The notes below the pieces were generated by a model, which did not search any database, was not told the origin of the DNA, and was given only the letters and a program-made list of their open reading frames with translations. The position numbers were made by a program, and so were the translations under genes. Of a stretch of 31,502 nucleotides of DNA, positions 7,965 through 16,007 are shown piece after piece. Origin of the DNA: an uncultured Rhodospirillales bacterium (GTDB taxonomy: Bacteria; Pseudomonadota; Alphaproteobacteria; CALMVH01); NCBI GenBank assembly GCA_937873165.1, contig CALMVH010000206.1, forward strand, positions 1 through 31,502, in the 5' to 3' direction. The stretch's first letter is position 1, and each line of letters opens with the position of its first letter.

Positions 7965-9743
7965 TTACTGCTTGGTCGCGACCGGGGCCATCAGAACCGC
8001 ATGCTCCGCCGGGGGCGAAAGCAACGTGCCCAGAACAGGGCGCAGCGCCATCAGCAGCGTTGCATTCGCGGCATCCCGACCTAGCCACGAACGGCCGCGC
8101 ATCAGCGCATCGTCCGAATCCTCGTCCTTGTTGAGCAACACGGAATGCAAGAGCTCCGACAGGGTCGGCTCGTGCGGAATCTCGTCGATCTCGATCTGGT
8201 CGTCTGCTTTCAGCCCCATCGCTTCCTTGGCACGCCGGATGGCGGTATCCAGCCCGCCCAGCTCATCCACCAGTCCGATATCCTTCGCCTGCTTGCCGGT
8301 ATAAACGTGGCCTTTGGCGATATCCTCGACCTTTTCATCCGACATCTTCCGTCCGTCGGCGACCAGTCCCTTGAAGTGGTTGTAGATATCGTCCAGCAAC
8401 TGGTTCTGCTTTGCCAGCTGTTCGGGCGTGAAGGCGTGGAAAGGCGAGTCCATGTCGGCGTTCTGCCCGATGGTGACGGATTGTCCGACGACGCTGTAGT
8501 CCGACATCAGCTTGCCGATCACCGGCTTGCCGCCCAGCACGCCGATCGAACCCGTCAGGGTGGCGGGCTCGGCGATGATCTTGTCCGCGTCCGCCGCGAT
8601 CCAGTACCCGCCCGATCCCGCGACCTCGCCCATCGACACGATCACGGGCTTGCCGGCATCCTTTGCCAGCAACACCCCGTTGCGGATCGTTTCGGACGCC
8701 ACGACGGATCCACCGGGACTGTTGATGCGGAACACGATGGCCTTGACGTCGTCGTCCTCGGAAGCCTGCTTGAACGCCAGCAGCACGTCGCGGGGATCGC
8801 TGGCCTGGTTGTCCGACAGCGGGTCAAGCGGATTCGCACCGGTGTGGCGTGCCAGTTCGCCCTGCGCGTAGATCAGGGCGATCTTCGACTTCGTGTCGGG
8901 AGCGGGCAGCGCGCCGAGGTAGTGGTGCACCGATATCGTGTCGTCCGTCGAAGTCTGGTCCTGCAGATCGTCCAGCGCTTGGTCGCGGTAATCGATCTCG
9001 TCGATCAGCTTGGCATCCTTGGCGGCATCGGCGCTCAGCGGCCCGGTGTCCAAGAGACGGCGCAGCGCCCCGACATCGACCTTGCGGTAGGCCGCCACGC
9101 CGTCCACGATCTGGGTCACGATGTCGTTCAGCAGGCTTTCCGTCATTTCGCGGTTGGCGGGCGTGAAGCCGCTTTCGCTCAGATTGTCGAAGGCGGTCTT
9201 GTACTGCTCGCGCTTGGTCACCTGGAACTCGACGCCATATTTTGCCAGCGCGTCCTTCAGGAAGAACTCGTCGGCCGAGATCCCCATCAGGCCGACCGTG
9301 CCCATCGGCTGCAGCCAGATCTTGTCGGCGGCGGTTGCCAGATAGAACTCGGCGGCTCCCGGACCCTGCTCGCCAAAGGTATCGGCAAAGGCATACACGG
9401 GCTTGCCGCTGCGGCGGAATGCCAGGATGGCGTCGTGAAGTTCCTGCGCCTGCGTCAGGGGCAGGTTGTCCGTGATGTCGATGAACACGCCCTTGATCCG
9501 GTCGTCGTTCGCGGCGGTGTGCAGTGCTGTCAGGGCATCGCCCAGCGACATCTGCCGCGCCAGTTTCAGCGGGTCGAATCCCGGCTTTTCCTGCAACTCG
9601 CCTTCGATTGTCATCGCCAGGATGGCCTTGGCGGGAAGAACGGGACTGGAGTGAGCGACGCGCAGATATATACCCCCCGCCACGAGAACGCCGAGAACCG
9701 CCAGAAGCCCCAAGGCAGCAAAGATACGAGTCAGAATGCGCAT
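7965..9743 (-). CDS. sppA: Signal peptide peptidase SppA, 67K type
   Basis: SppA is a membrane-anchored serine/lysine-dyad protease of the S49 family that degrades cleaved signal peptides. The 592 residues match the long double-domain (67K) form. It has an N-terminal anchor (about 8-28), an N-terminal domain carrying the general-base lysine (Lys182 in KREQYKTAF), and a C-terminal domain with the nucleophile Ser377 in GEVAGSGGYW. The conserved TGSIGVLGGKP follows. The C-terminus ends soon after a hydrophobic stretch. The gene starts 9 nt after aroC and is the last gene of a fabI-aroC-sppA run on the minus strand. Both catalytic residues are present, so it should be active. Confidence 0.95.
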   Translation of the reverse strand: MRILTRIFAALGLLAVLGVLVAGGIYLRVAHSSPVLPAKAILAMTIEGELQEKPGFDPLKLARQMSLGDALTALHTAANDDRIKGVFIDITDNLPLTQAQELHDAILAFRRSGKPVYAFADTFGEQGPGAAEFYLATAADKIWLQPMGTVGLMGISADEFFLKDALAKYGVEFQVTKREQYKTAFDNLSESGFTPANREMTESLLNDIVTQIVDGVAAYRKVDVGALRRLLDTGPLSADAAKDAKLIDEIDYRDQALDDLQDQTSTDDTISVHHYLGALPAPDTKSKIALIYAQGELARHTGANPLDPLSDNQASDPRDVLLAFKQASEDDDVKAIVFRINSPGGSVVASETIRNGVLLAKDAGKPVIVSMGEVAGSGGYWIAADADKIIAEPATLTGSIGVLGGKPVIGKLMSDYSVVGQSVTIGQNADMDSPFHAFTPEQLAKQNQLLDDIYNHFKGLVADGRKMSDEKVEDIAKGHVYTGKQAKDIGLVDELGGLDTAIRRAKEAMGLKADDQIEIDEIPHEPTLSELLHSVLLNKDEDSDDALMRGRSWLGRDAANATLLMALRPVLGTLLSPPAEHAVLMAPVATKQ

Positions 9744-9752
9744 GAACTATCC

Positions 9753-10835
9753 TTAGGGTCTCGACCCCTCGCGGGTCAATGCCTTCTGGCGAAGCAGGAA
9801 GTCCGCCAGCACCAGCGCCATCATTGCCTCGCCGACCGGCACCGCCCGAATCCCGACGCAAGGGTCGTGGCGCCCCTTGGTTGAGATGCTCGTCTCGCCG
9901 GGGTTGAGGTCGATCGTGCGCCTTGGGCTCAAGATCGAACTTGTCGGCTTGACCGCGAAACGCACAACGATGTCCTGACCCGTCGATATCCCGCCCAGTA
10001 TGCCGCCCGCGTGGTTGGCGGCAAAGGCAGGCTGGCCGTTGTCCAAGTACATTTCGTCGGCGTTGTCCTCGCCCGACAGCGCGGCCGATGCGAACCCATC
10101 GCCGATCTCGACACCCTTCACTGCGTTGATACCCATCACGGCGGATGCCAGCACTGCGTCCAGTTTTTCGTACACCGGCTCGCCCAGTCCGGGTGGCACG
10201 CCACGGGCGGTGACTTCGATTACCGCCCCGGTGGACGAACCCGCCTTGCGGATGTCGTCGAGGTAGGTTTCCCACTGGATCGCGGCCTGGGGATCGGGGC
10301 AGAAGAACGGGTTTGCGTCGATGGCGGCATCGTCCCAACGGCTGCGGTCGATCCTCTGTGCGCCGATCTGGACCAGTGCGCCCCGGATCGAAATATCGGG
10401 GATGATCTTGCGCGCCACGGCCCCCGCCGCAACGCGCATCGCGGTTTCCCGCGCCGAAGACCGCCCGCCGCCGCGGTAGTCGCGGATGCCGTATTTGGCC
10501 CAATAGGTGTAATCGGCGTGTCCGGGCCGGAACTTGTCCTTGATGTCGCCGTAATCCTTCGAGCGCGCATCGACGTTCTCGATCAGCAGCGAAATGGGGG
10601 TGCCGGTCGTCACGCCTTCGAACACCCCGGAGAGAATTTTTACCTGATCGGTTTCGCGGCGCTGGGTGGTGAAGCGGTTCTGCCCGGGCGCGCGCTTGTC
10701 GAGGAAGGGCTGGATATCGGCTTCGGACAAGGGGATCAGAGGCGGCACGCCATCCAGCACGCACCCGATGGCCGGGCCATGGCTTTCGCCCCAGGTGGTA
10801 AATCGCAGTTGCGTGCCGGAACCGTTGCCCGCCAT
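9753..10835 (-). CDS. aroC: Chorismate synthase
   Basis: Chorismate synthase converts 5-enolpyruvylshikimate-3-phosphate to chorismate, the last step of the shikimate pathway, using reduced FMN in the cytoplasm. The 360-residue product matches the family length. It contains the signatures GESHGPAIG (near 17-25), RRETDQVKILSGVFEG (near 60-75), GGGRSSARETAMRVAAGA (near 121-138) and HAGGILGGISTG near the C-terminal third (SPRRTIDLNPG after it). It lies 6 nt downstream of fabI and 9 nt upstream of sppA, indicating a single operon. Nothing unusual is seen. Confidence 0.97.
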   Translation of the reverse strand: MAGNGSGTQLRFTTWGESHGPAIGCVLDGVPPLIPLSEADIQPFLDKRAPGQNRFTTQRRETDQVKILSGVFEGVTTGTPISLLIENVDARSKDYGDIKDKFRPGHADYTYWAKYGIRDYRGGGRSSARETAMRVAAGAVARKIIPDISIRGALVQIGAQRIDRSRWDDAAIDANPFFCPDPQAAIQWETYLDDIRKAGSSTGAVIEVTARGVPPGLGEPVYEKLDAVLASAVMGINAVKGVEIGDGFASAALSGEDNADEMYLDNGQPAFAANHAGGILGGISTGQDIVVRFAVKPTSSILSPRRTIDLNPGETSISTKGRHDPCVGIRAVPVGEAMMALVLADFLLRQKALTREGSRP

Positions 10836-10841
10836 GGCGGC

Positions 10842-11699
10842 TCAGGCGGCGGAAGGCTTGCCGACCAGCCCCTGCAACAGGTCCGAAACCCCTTCCGCGG
10901 CATCCACCGCGACCATGCCGACCGTGTGATACCCGGCATCGACGTGCAGGATTTCACCGCTGACGCCCGAACCCAGCTCGCTCAGCAGGTACAAGGCCGA
11001 GTTGCCGACATCCTGGATGGTCACGTTGCGCCGGAGCGGCGCGTTCAGCTCGTTCCATTTCAGGATATAGCGGAAATCGGAGATGCCGCTGGCCGCCAGC
11101 GTCTTGATGGGTCCCGCCGAGATGGCGTTGACGCGGATATTCTTCTGTCCAAGGTCCACCGCCAGGTACCGTACCGAAGCCTCCAGGGCGGCCTTCGCCA
11201 CGCCCATGACATTGTAATGCGGCATGACCTTCTCGGCGCCATAATAGCTGAGGGTCAGCATCGATCCGCCGTTCGGCATCAGCTTTTCCGCCGCCTTCGC
11301 AATGGCGGTGAACGAGAACGCGGAAACATCCAGGGTCATCTGGAAGTTCTTGCGGGTGGTATCGACGTAGCGCCCGTCCAGTTCGGCCTTGTCGGAAAAG
11401 GCGATGGCGTGGACGACGAAGTCCAAGGTGCCCAGCTGTTTCTGGACCTTGGCAAACAGGGTTTCTATGGCATCGTCATCGGTCACGTCGCAGGCTTCGA
11501 TGAACGATGACTTGAGGGATTCGGCCAAGGGGCGGACGCGCTTCTCGATGGCATCGCCCGCATAGGTAAAGCCCAGGGTGGCGCCCTGCGCGGCACACGC
11601 GGTCGCGATGCCCCACGCAAGGGAACGTTCATTCGTCACGCCCATGATCAGGCCGCGCTTGCCCGCAAGAAGAGATCCCGTCATTCCACTATCAGTCAT
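10842..11699 (-). CDS. fabI: Enoyl-[acyl-carrier-protein] reductase FabI
   Basis: FabI is the NADH-dependent reductase of the last step in each fatty-acid elongation cycle. From ATG 11699 the protein has 285 residues, a little longer than E. coli FabI. The nucleotide-binding start GLIMGVTNERSLAWGIA is at 16-32. The FabI-type active site Tyr-X6-Lys is Tyr162 and Lys169 (HYNVMGVAK), preceded by LSYYGAEKVMP. I chose 11699 because CAGGGG precedes it and family homology begins close by. An upstream ATG (11753) would add 18 unlikely residues. It is first gene of the fabI-aroC-sppA operon. The enzyme is the known target of triclosan-type inhibitors. Confidence 0.96.
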   Translation of the reverse strand: MTDSGMTGSLLAGKRGLIMGVTNERSLAWGIATACAAQGATLGFTYAGDAIEKRVRPLAESLKSSFIEACDVTDDDAIETLFAKVQKQLGTLDFVVHAIAFSDKAELDGRYVDTTRKNFQMTLDVSAFSFTAIAKAAEKLMPNGGSMLTLSYYGAEKVMPHYNVMGVAKAALEASVRYLAVDLGQKNIRVNAISAGPIKTLAASGISDFRYILKWNELNAPLRRNVTIQDVGNSALYLLSELGSGVSGEILHVDAGYHTVGMVAVDAAEGVSDLLQGLVGKPSAA

Positions 11700-11771
11700 A
11701 AAAGCCCCTGCAAGTCCGTACGCTGATAAACCGCATCCGGGTGCCGAGAGCAAGCGGCAATGGCCTGGACC

Positions 11772-12311
11772 TTACGAGGAAACGGGGGTCCAGGAGCCGT
11801 CGGGATTGCGGCAAGCGGTTCCGACGGATTGCTGATTCTGACCGCCGATCAGGATATTCTGGGTGTACTCGCGGCAGTACTGCCCTTGCTGGTTCTGGTA
11901 CACCTGTTGCGGCACGATCGTGCCCGTGACCTGAGGATTGCTGGGGCTTTTCCAGGGTAGAGCCTGCCCGGGCTGGTTGTTGTTCAGCGCCACCTGAGTC
12001 TGCTGCTGGTTATAGGCGATGGTGCCCCGGTCCAGCGAGTTGCCGACGCGATTACCCAGAAAGCCGCCCAGCAGAACGCCGCCCACAGTGGTCAGGACCT
12101 TGCCGCTGCCATGCCCGAACTGGTTGCCCAGCAAGCCGCCGAGGCCTGCGCCCGCCAGCGTTCCCACAGCCTCGCCGCCGCCGATGCCGCTGCCGCCGGC
12201 GCTGCCGGTGCTGCCGTTTCCAAGCGGACCGGGCTGGCCCGTTTGCGTCGCGCAGGCGGCGAGGGACAGTGAAAGAGCAACGGTGCAGGCGGTCAGTTTC
12301 AGGGTCTTCAT
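11772..12311 (-). CDS. Glycine-zipper outer-membrane lipoprotein (17-kDa antigen type)
   Basis: This 179-residue lipoprotein starts MKTLKLTACTVALSLSLAAC, with a lipobox LAAC placing the acylated cysteine at residue 20. A Gly/Ala-rich stretch (about 36-88, GGLLGNQFG, GGFLGNRVG) forms the glycine-zipper typical of the rickettsial 17-kDa surface antigen family. The Gln/Asn-rich C-terminal region has the conserved CREYTQNILIGGQ and a final GTACRNPDGSW motif. It is probably anchored in the outer membrane with a structural role. The frame is open far upstream over pdxH, but the lipobox start at 12311 is compelling. It diverges from pdxH (99 nt between starts). Confidence 0.9.
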   Translation of the reverse strand: MKTLKLTACTVALSLSLAACATQTGQPGPLGNGSTGSAGGSGIGGGEAVGTLAGAGLGGLLGNQFGHGSGKVLTTVGGVLLGGFLGNRVGNSLDRGTIAYNQQQTQVALNNNQPGQALPWKSPSNPQVTGTIVPQQVYQNQQGQYCREYTQNILIGGQNQQSVGTACRNPDGSWTPVSS

Positions 12312-12410
12312 CGCGGCGATTCCTTGCTGTTGTCGTAGCATCTCAGGCGAGAGGCGGATGCGTGCCAATCTTCGGCTGGACTTAAAGGGTGATTCGGGCG
12401 CAAATCGGGC

Positions 12411-13034
12411 ATGACCGAACGCGACCCATTTTCCGAAACAACCGCCGATCCCATCGAACTGTTCCAGTCTTGGCTGGAAACTGCAAAGGGAACCGAGATC
12501 AACGATCCAAACGCCATGTCGCTTGCCACGGTTGGACCCACGGGCGCGCCTTCGGTCCGGATCGTGCTTTGCAAGCGTGTCGATGCCGCCGGCTTCACGT
12601 TCTACACCAACCGCGAAAGCCGCAAAGGCGGCGAGTTGCTGCACACGCCGGTGGCGGCCCTTTGTTTCCACTGGAAATCCCTCCAGCGGCAGGTGCGGGT
12701 AGAAGGAAGGATTGCAGAAGTTTCTTCGGAAGACGCGGATGCGTATTTTGCCAGCCGGCATCCTTCCAGCCGCATTGGCGCGTGGGCCTCGCAACAATCG
12801 CGGCCGCTCGACAGCCGCACAACCCTGGAAGAGCGCACGAAAGAGTTCGAGGCCAGGTTCGCGGGGCAGAACCCGCCGCGTCCGCCGTACTGGACCGGCT
12901 TCACGGTTGCGCCCGCCGCCATCGAGTTCTGGCAGGAACGGCCTCACCGCCTGCACGACAGGGTCGTGTTTTCCCGCCAGCGCGACGAAGCGAAGGGTGA
13001 CGGAGTTTGGCAACAGCAGCGCCTGTATCCGTGA
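12411..13034 (+). CDS. pdxH: Pyridoxamine 5'-phosphate oxidase
   Basis: PdxH is the FMN-dependent oxidase that turns pyridoxine or pyridoxamine 5'-phosphate into pyridoxal 5'-phosphate in the cytoplasm. The 207-residue length is typical. Visible family motifs are NAMSLATVGPTGAPSVRIVL (near 34-53), FTFYTNRESRKGGEL (near 63-77), FHWKSLQRQVRVEG (near 87-100) and the C-terminal PHRLHDRVVFSR. The last of these carries the substrate- and FMN-binding Arg/His residues. The stop codon overlaps a GTG start of the CDF transporter (GTGA), so the two are coupled. A divergent lipoprotein lies upstream. Confidence 0.96.
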   Translation: MTERDPFSETTADPIELFQSWLETAKGTEINDPNAMSLATVGPTGAPSVRIVLCKRVDAAGFTFYTNRESRKGGELLHTPVAALCFHWKSLQRQVRVEGRIAEVSSEDADAYFASRHPSSRIGAWASQQSRPLDSRTTLEERTKEFEARFAGQNPPRPPYWTGFTVAPAAIEFWQERPHRLHDRVVFSRQRDEAKGDGVWQQQRLYP

Positions 13035-13960
13035 CCCTGGAACCGCCTGGAAGCGGTGGCCTGCGCGTCCGGGCCGCCATGGCAAGCCTGTGCGTCGCCG
13101 GCCTCCTGATCGTGCTGAAGATGCTGGCTTATTTAACAACGGAGTCGGCGGGCGTCCTTTCATCCCTGATGGACTCCATGCTCGACGGCTTGTCCGCGAC
13201 TGTGACGCTGATCGGCGTGCGTGCGGCTGGGCGGCCGCCCAGCCGCTCCTACCGCTTCGGGCGCGGCAAGGCAGAGCCGCTCGCGGCCTTGGCGCAGGCT
13301 GCATTTATCCTGGGATCGGCCGTGCTACTGTGCGTCGAGGTTGCCGACCGGATCGTCACAACACGACAGGTGCGTTTCGAAGCCTGGGGTATCGGCGCGC
13401 TCGCGATCGCATCCGTGATCGTAGTTGGGTTGATCGCGTTGCAACGGCAGGTCGTGAAGCAAACAGGCTCGATCGCCATTCAGGCCGACTTCCGGCATTA
13501 TGTCGGCGACATCGGCATCAACCTGGCCGTCATACTGGGGCTGATCCTGACGTCGCTGACGGGCATCATGCTGTTCGACACAGTGTTTGCGCTGATCGTT
13601 GCCGTGTTTCTGCTCGTCACGTCGTGGGGGGTTGGCAGGCAGGCTTTGCGCCTGCTGCTTGATCGCGAAATTCCTCAAGGCGAGCGGAACGCGATCCGCG
13701 CCTGCGTTCTTGCGCACCCGCAAGCGCGTGGGATGCACGATCTGCGCACCCGCGACTCCGGCACGATGAGGTTCATCGAACTGCATCTTGAGTTAGACGG
13801 AGCGTTGACACTCGCGCAAGCGCACGAGATCACCGATCAAATCGAAACGAACCTGAGACAGGACTTTCCCGCTACTGAAATTCTGATACACCAGGAACCG
13901 GCTGGGCTCGACGACCAGCGCCTGGATCAACGCATCGCGGAGACGTCGCAAGATGAATAA
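13031..13960 (+). CDS. Cation diffusion facilitator (CDF) metal efflux protein, FieF-like
   Basis: This proton-antiport exporter of Zn, Fe or related divalent metals has 309 residues from a GTG start at 13031. That start overlaps the pdxH stop as GTGA. A TTG at 13007 is a weaker alternative because its only ribosome-binding site is 1 nt away. About six membrane helices span the first 200 residues. The transport-site ligands are present: Asp48 and Asp52 in DSMLDG (helix 2), and His156 and Asp160 in HYVGD (helix 5). The C-terminal cytoplasmic domain (about 205-290) has the expected ferredoxin-like metal-sensing features. Mixed D/D-H/D sites are typical of FieF-type proteins. Confidence 0.92.
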   Translation: MTLEPPGSGGLRVRAAMASLCVAGLLIVLKMLAYLTTESAGVLSSLMDSMLDGLSATVTLIGVRAAGRPPSRSYRFGRGKAEPLAALAQAAFILGSAVLLCVEVADRIVTTRQVRFEAWGIGALAIASVIVVGLIALQRQVVKQTGSIAIQADFRHYVGDIGINLAVILGLILTSLTGIMLFDTVFALIVAVFLLVTSWGVGRQALRLLLDREIPQGERNAIRACVLAHPQARGMHDLRTRDSGTMRFIELHLELDGALTLAQAHEITDQIETNLRQDFPATEILIHQEPAGLDDQRLDQRIAETSQDE

Positions 13961-14438
13961 GAAGCTGCCGCTTGTCCTGTTCCTGAGCGTTCTTTCGACG
14001 GCGGCTCCAGCCCGCGCCGCGGATGAATCCTGTTGGAAATCCGCGGAAGTGACCGCGTACAACATCACCATGCAAACACTGATGATCGCCCATGTGGCGG
14101 CGGCTTGCGATAGTGTTGTACCCAGCACGCCAAGCCTGAAAACAAGATTTTCGGATTTTATTACAAAGAATGGACCGGCGATGGAGTCCGACCGTGGCCA
14201 CCTGAGCGACTATTTCAAGCGCGCCTATGGCGACGATTACCAGACCCCGATGCAGAAGTCGCTGGACCGCGAGAATACGCGCATAGAGGCAAAGGTCGCC
14301 CAGAACGTATCGGCGCAATCTTGCGCCGGAGGGGCGCAGTTGATCAACGCGCTGGCTGCCGCGACCTGGCCCGACTTCGTGCAGGACGCCGACGGCCAAC
14401 GCTGGGCCGACAAGGCCGGACTGCCGGCGTGCCAGTAA
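13953..14438 (+). CDS. Secreted protein, unknown function
   Basis: I do not recognise the family. The 161-residue product has a signal peptide (about 1-22, cut near ARAADE), so it is periplasmic or outer-membrane associated. The mature part has four cysteines (SCWK, AACDS, SCAGG, PACQ) that could form two disulfides, and is mostly helical. It overlaps the CDF gene by 8 nt (ATGAATAA), implying translational coupling and possibly a related stress or metal role, but that is inference. It converges on the next minus-strand secreted protein. Confidence 0.75.
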   Translation: MNKKLPLVLFLSVLSTAAPARAADESCWKSAEVTAYNITMQTLMIAHVAAACDSVVPSTPSLKTRFSDFITKNGPAMESDRGHLSDYFKRAYGDDYQTPMQKSLDRENTRIEAKVAQNVSAQSCAGGAQLINALAAATWPDFVQDADGQRWADKAGLPACQ

Positions 14439-14466
14439 CGTTCCGCAAGTTATCGGTGCCGAAGAT

Positions 14467-14937
14467 TTAGGGCTGTTTCGGTGATTGCCGGCAATTGTTT
14501 GTAACCCGCAAGGCTTGTTTCGCGTCGGCGATCGCTTTGTCCGTCAGTTCCCCATTTTGTGCTTTTCCAAGCCGCTCCATATCCATCTGAACCGGCGTCA
14601 TGACAGAGTTTGGTATTACCGGCCCGGTATCCGAGGTCGTAACCGAACCCCTCCGGCTTTTACCATCCTGCGGATTGATGAGGCAGACATTCGTCAGGCC
14701 GCTGGGGTTACGGGGCGTGTTGTTCTCGACCCAGATTTCGACATTCGCGTCTATGCGCGGATTACCGCCTCGTGGCACGATATGAATAGCCGCCGCACGC
14801 CCGTCGGGCGTAGTGAAGTTGACATCCTGCGCCCTTGCCGCCGTCGATGCCAGCGCCGTTGACAAGGTCAGGCCGGAAATGAGTCGGGTCAGGAACGGCT
14901 TGGCAGGACGTCGCGTATCGTTGGAGAAATCGGGCAT
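14467..14937 (-). CDS. Secreted protein, unknown function
   Basis: I do not recognise a family. From ATG 14937 (MPDFSND) the product has 156 residues. The long basic n-region is followed by a hydrophobic core (LISGLTLSTALAS) and an ARAQDV cleavage site, so it is exported. The mature protein has beta-prone sequence and two cysteines, with a Gly/Asn-rich region (VPRGGNPRIDANVEIWVENN). A TTG start at 14967 has a good GAGGA 9 nt upstream and would add 10 residues, so the true start is undecided. It is convergent with the other secreted unknown. Confidence 0.65.
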   Translation of the reverse strand: MPDFSNDTRRPAKPFLTRLISGLTLSTALASTAARAQDVNFTTPDGRAAAIHIVPRGGNPRIDANVEIWVENNTPRNPSGLTNVCLINPQDGKSRRGSVTTSDTGPVIPNSVMTPVQMDMERLGKAQNGELTDKAIADAKQALRVTNNCRQSPKQP

Positions 14938-15130
14938 GCGCTGACCTTCGGTTCGTGTGTCATACAATGCTTTCGTCCTCAGACCATAGCAGCTTGAGCC
15001 ATATGCCGTGCGTCCTCAAGTTCGATACAAGTTATTTAACATTTTTTTAATGAACATGCAAGGGCCCGGTACCAAGGCCAGTCGCTGCGAGACCTACCGG
15101 AACGGTACCATATCGATTTGAGCTGGAACG

Positions 15131-15158
15131 TTGACACCTACCCTGCGCAGGGTATCTG
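15131..15158 (+). promoter_or_regulatory. Candidate sdh promoter
   Basis: TTGACA at 15131-15136, a 16-bp spacer, and TATCTG at 15153-15158. Transcription would begin near 15165, just before the sdhC start at 15187, which argues against longer upstream starts for sdhC. The spacer is occupied by a perfect palindrome. Confidence 0.5.
15139..15154. promoter_or_regulatory. Perfect 16-bp palindrome in the sdh promoter spacer
   Basis: TACCCTGCGCAGGGTA reads identically on both strands and sits between the -35 and -10 elements of the sdh promoter. That is a classic position for a repressor operator. I cannot name the regulator. Confidence 0.55.
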
Positions 15159-15186
15159 TAGCCACAGCAACCATCCGGGTCAGGTG

Positions 15187-15606
15187 ATGTCCGAAACCAG
15201 CGTCAGCGTCACGAATAAACCGAGGAAGCAGCGCCCCCTCTCGCCGCATCTGCAGATTTACAAGCCGCAACTGACCACGATCCTGTCGATCAGCCACCGC
15301 GTCAGCGGCATATTGCTGACGCTTGGACTGGTGTTATTCACAGGCTGGATCGTGACGCTGGCGGGACCACAGGATAGTTTTGACGCTTTTCAGGCGTTCC
15401 TCGGGTCGATAGGGGGTCAAATCCTGCTGTTCGGCTGCCTGTCCGCCCTGTGCTTCCATACTGCGACAGGTGTCAGGCATCTGTTCTGGGACGCGGGCGT
15501 TGGCTATTCCATTCCGGCGACGTACCGGTCGGGCTATGCGGTCCTGGGCTTCTCGGTACTGGCGACCGCCGTGGTCTGGATCCTTGGCATGAACTGGCTG
15601 TCATGA
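15187..15606 (+). CDS. sdhC: Succinate dehydrogenase cytochrome b556 subunit SdhC
   Basis: SdhC is a membrane anchor of respiratory complex II that binds heme b and ubiquinone. From ATG 15187 it has 139 residues. The N-terminal RPLSPHLQIYKP and SISHRVSGI motifs of the family are present, with three membrane helices (about 38-60, 75-97 and 116-136). The second-helix motif FHTATGVRHLFWD carries the candidate axial heme histidine. An in-frame ATG-free extension upstream crosses the promoter and is rejected. The stop overlaps the sdhD start (ATGA). Confidence 0.94.
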   Translation: MSETSVSVTNKPRKQRPLSPHLQIYKPQLTTILSISHRVSGILLTLGLVLFTGWIVTLAGPQDSFDAFQAFLGSIGGQILLFGCLSALCFHTATGVRHLFWDAGVGYSIPATYRSGYAVLGFSVLATAVVWILGMNWLS

Positions 15607-16007
15607 TGTCCGGTCATGAAAAAGGTCTGCGTACGCCGCTGAAGCGCGTGCGGGGCCTCGGCTCGGCGAAGGAAGGCGTCTCGCATTGGTGGCAAACGCG
15701 CCTGACCTCGATCGCGCTGGTACCGCTGACGCTATGGTTCGTGGTCAGTTGCCTCGGCATCGAACACACCGACTACACGGGCGCCCGGTTGTGGATCGCC
15801 AGTCCCCTGCATGCGCTGCCGCTGATCCTCCTGACCGTTATCATGTTCATGCACGCCGCCAGCGGTATGCAGGCCGTGTTCGAGGATTATATCCACAAGG
15901 AAGGCCGCAAGCTTCTCGTGATCTACACGGTCAAGGCATTGTGTTTCGGCCTGTGCGCCGTCAGCGTATTCGCCATCCTTAGAATTGCGTTTGGAAACCA
16001 GTCCTGA
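15603..16007 (+). CDS. sdhD: Succinate dehydrogenase membrane anchor SdhD
   Basis: SdhD is the second membrane anchor of complex II and supplies the other heme/quinone face. It has 134 residues from ATG 15603 (a second ATG follows at once), overlapping the sdhC stop by 4 nt. It begins with a basic, soluble arm (RTPLKRVRGLGSAKEGVSHW), which is typical. Three helices follow, with HAASGMQAVFEDYIH near 80-94 holding the heme-region His and the conserved Asp-Tyr. Its stop overlaps the sdhA start (TGATG). Confidence 0.93.
   Translation: MMSGHEKGLRTPLKRVRGLGSAKEGVSHWWQTRLTSIALVPLTLWFVVSCLGIEHTDYTGARLWIASPLHALPLILLTVIMFMHAASGMQAVFEDYIHKEGRKLLVIYTVKALCFGLCAVSVFAILRIAFGNQS

Noticed and set aside
8145..9884. 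A 579-codon plus-strand frame across sppA
   Set aside because: It is antisense to sppA, which has its catalytic Ser and Lys in place. The shadow has no recognisable motifs.
8824..10764. A long frame overlapping aroC and sppA in another register
   Set aside because: It is Arg/Gly-rich with no domain, and crosses two well-supported genes in the wrong frame.
12312..13304. Long open minus-strand frame upstream of the lipoprotein
   Set aside because: It is antisense to pdxH and the CDF gene. The lipobox signal peptide starts at 12311, and both plus-strand genes have strong family matches.
15068..15111. GGTACCA direct repeats upstream of sdhC
   Set aside because: Only two 7-bp copies about 37 bp apart, with no further symmetry; likely chance.
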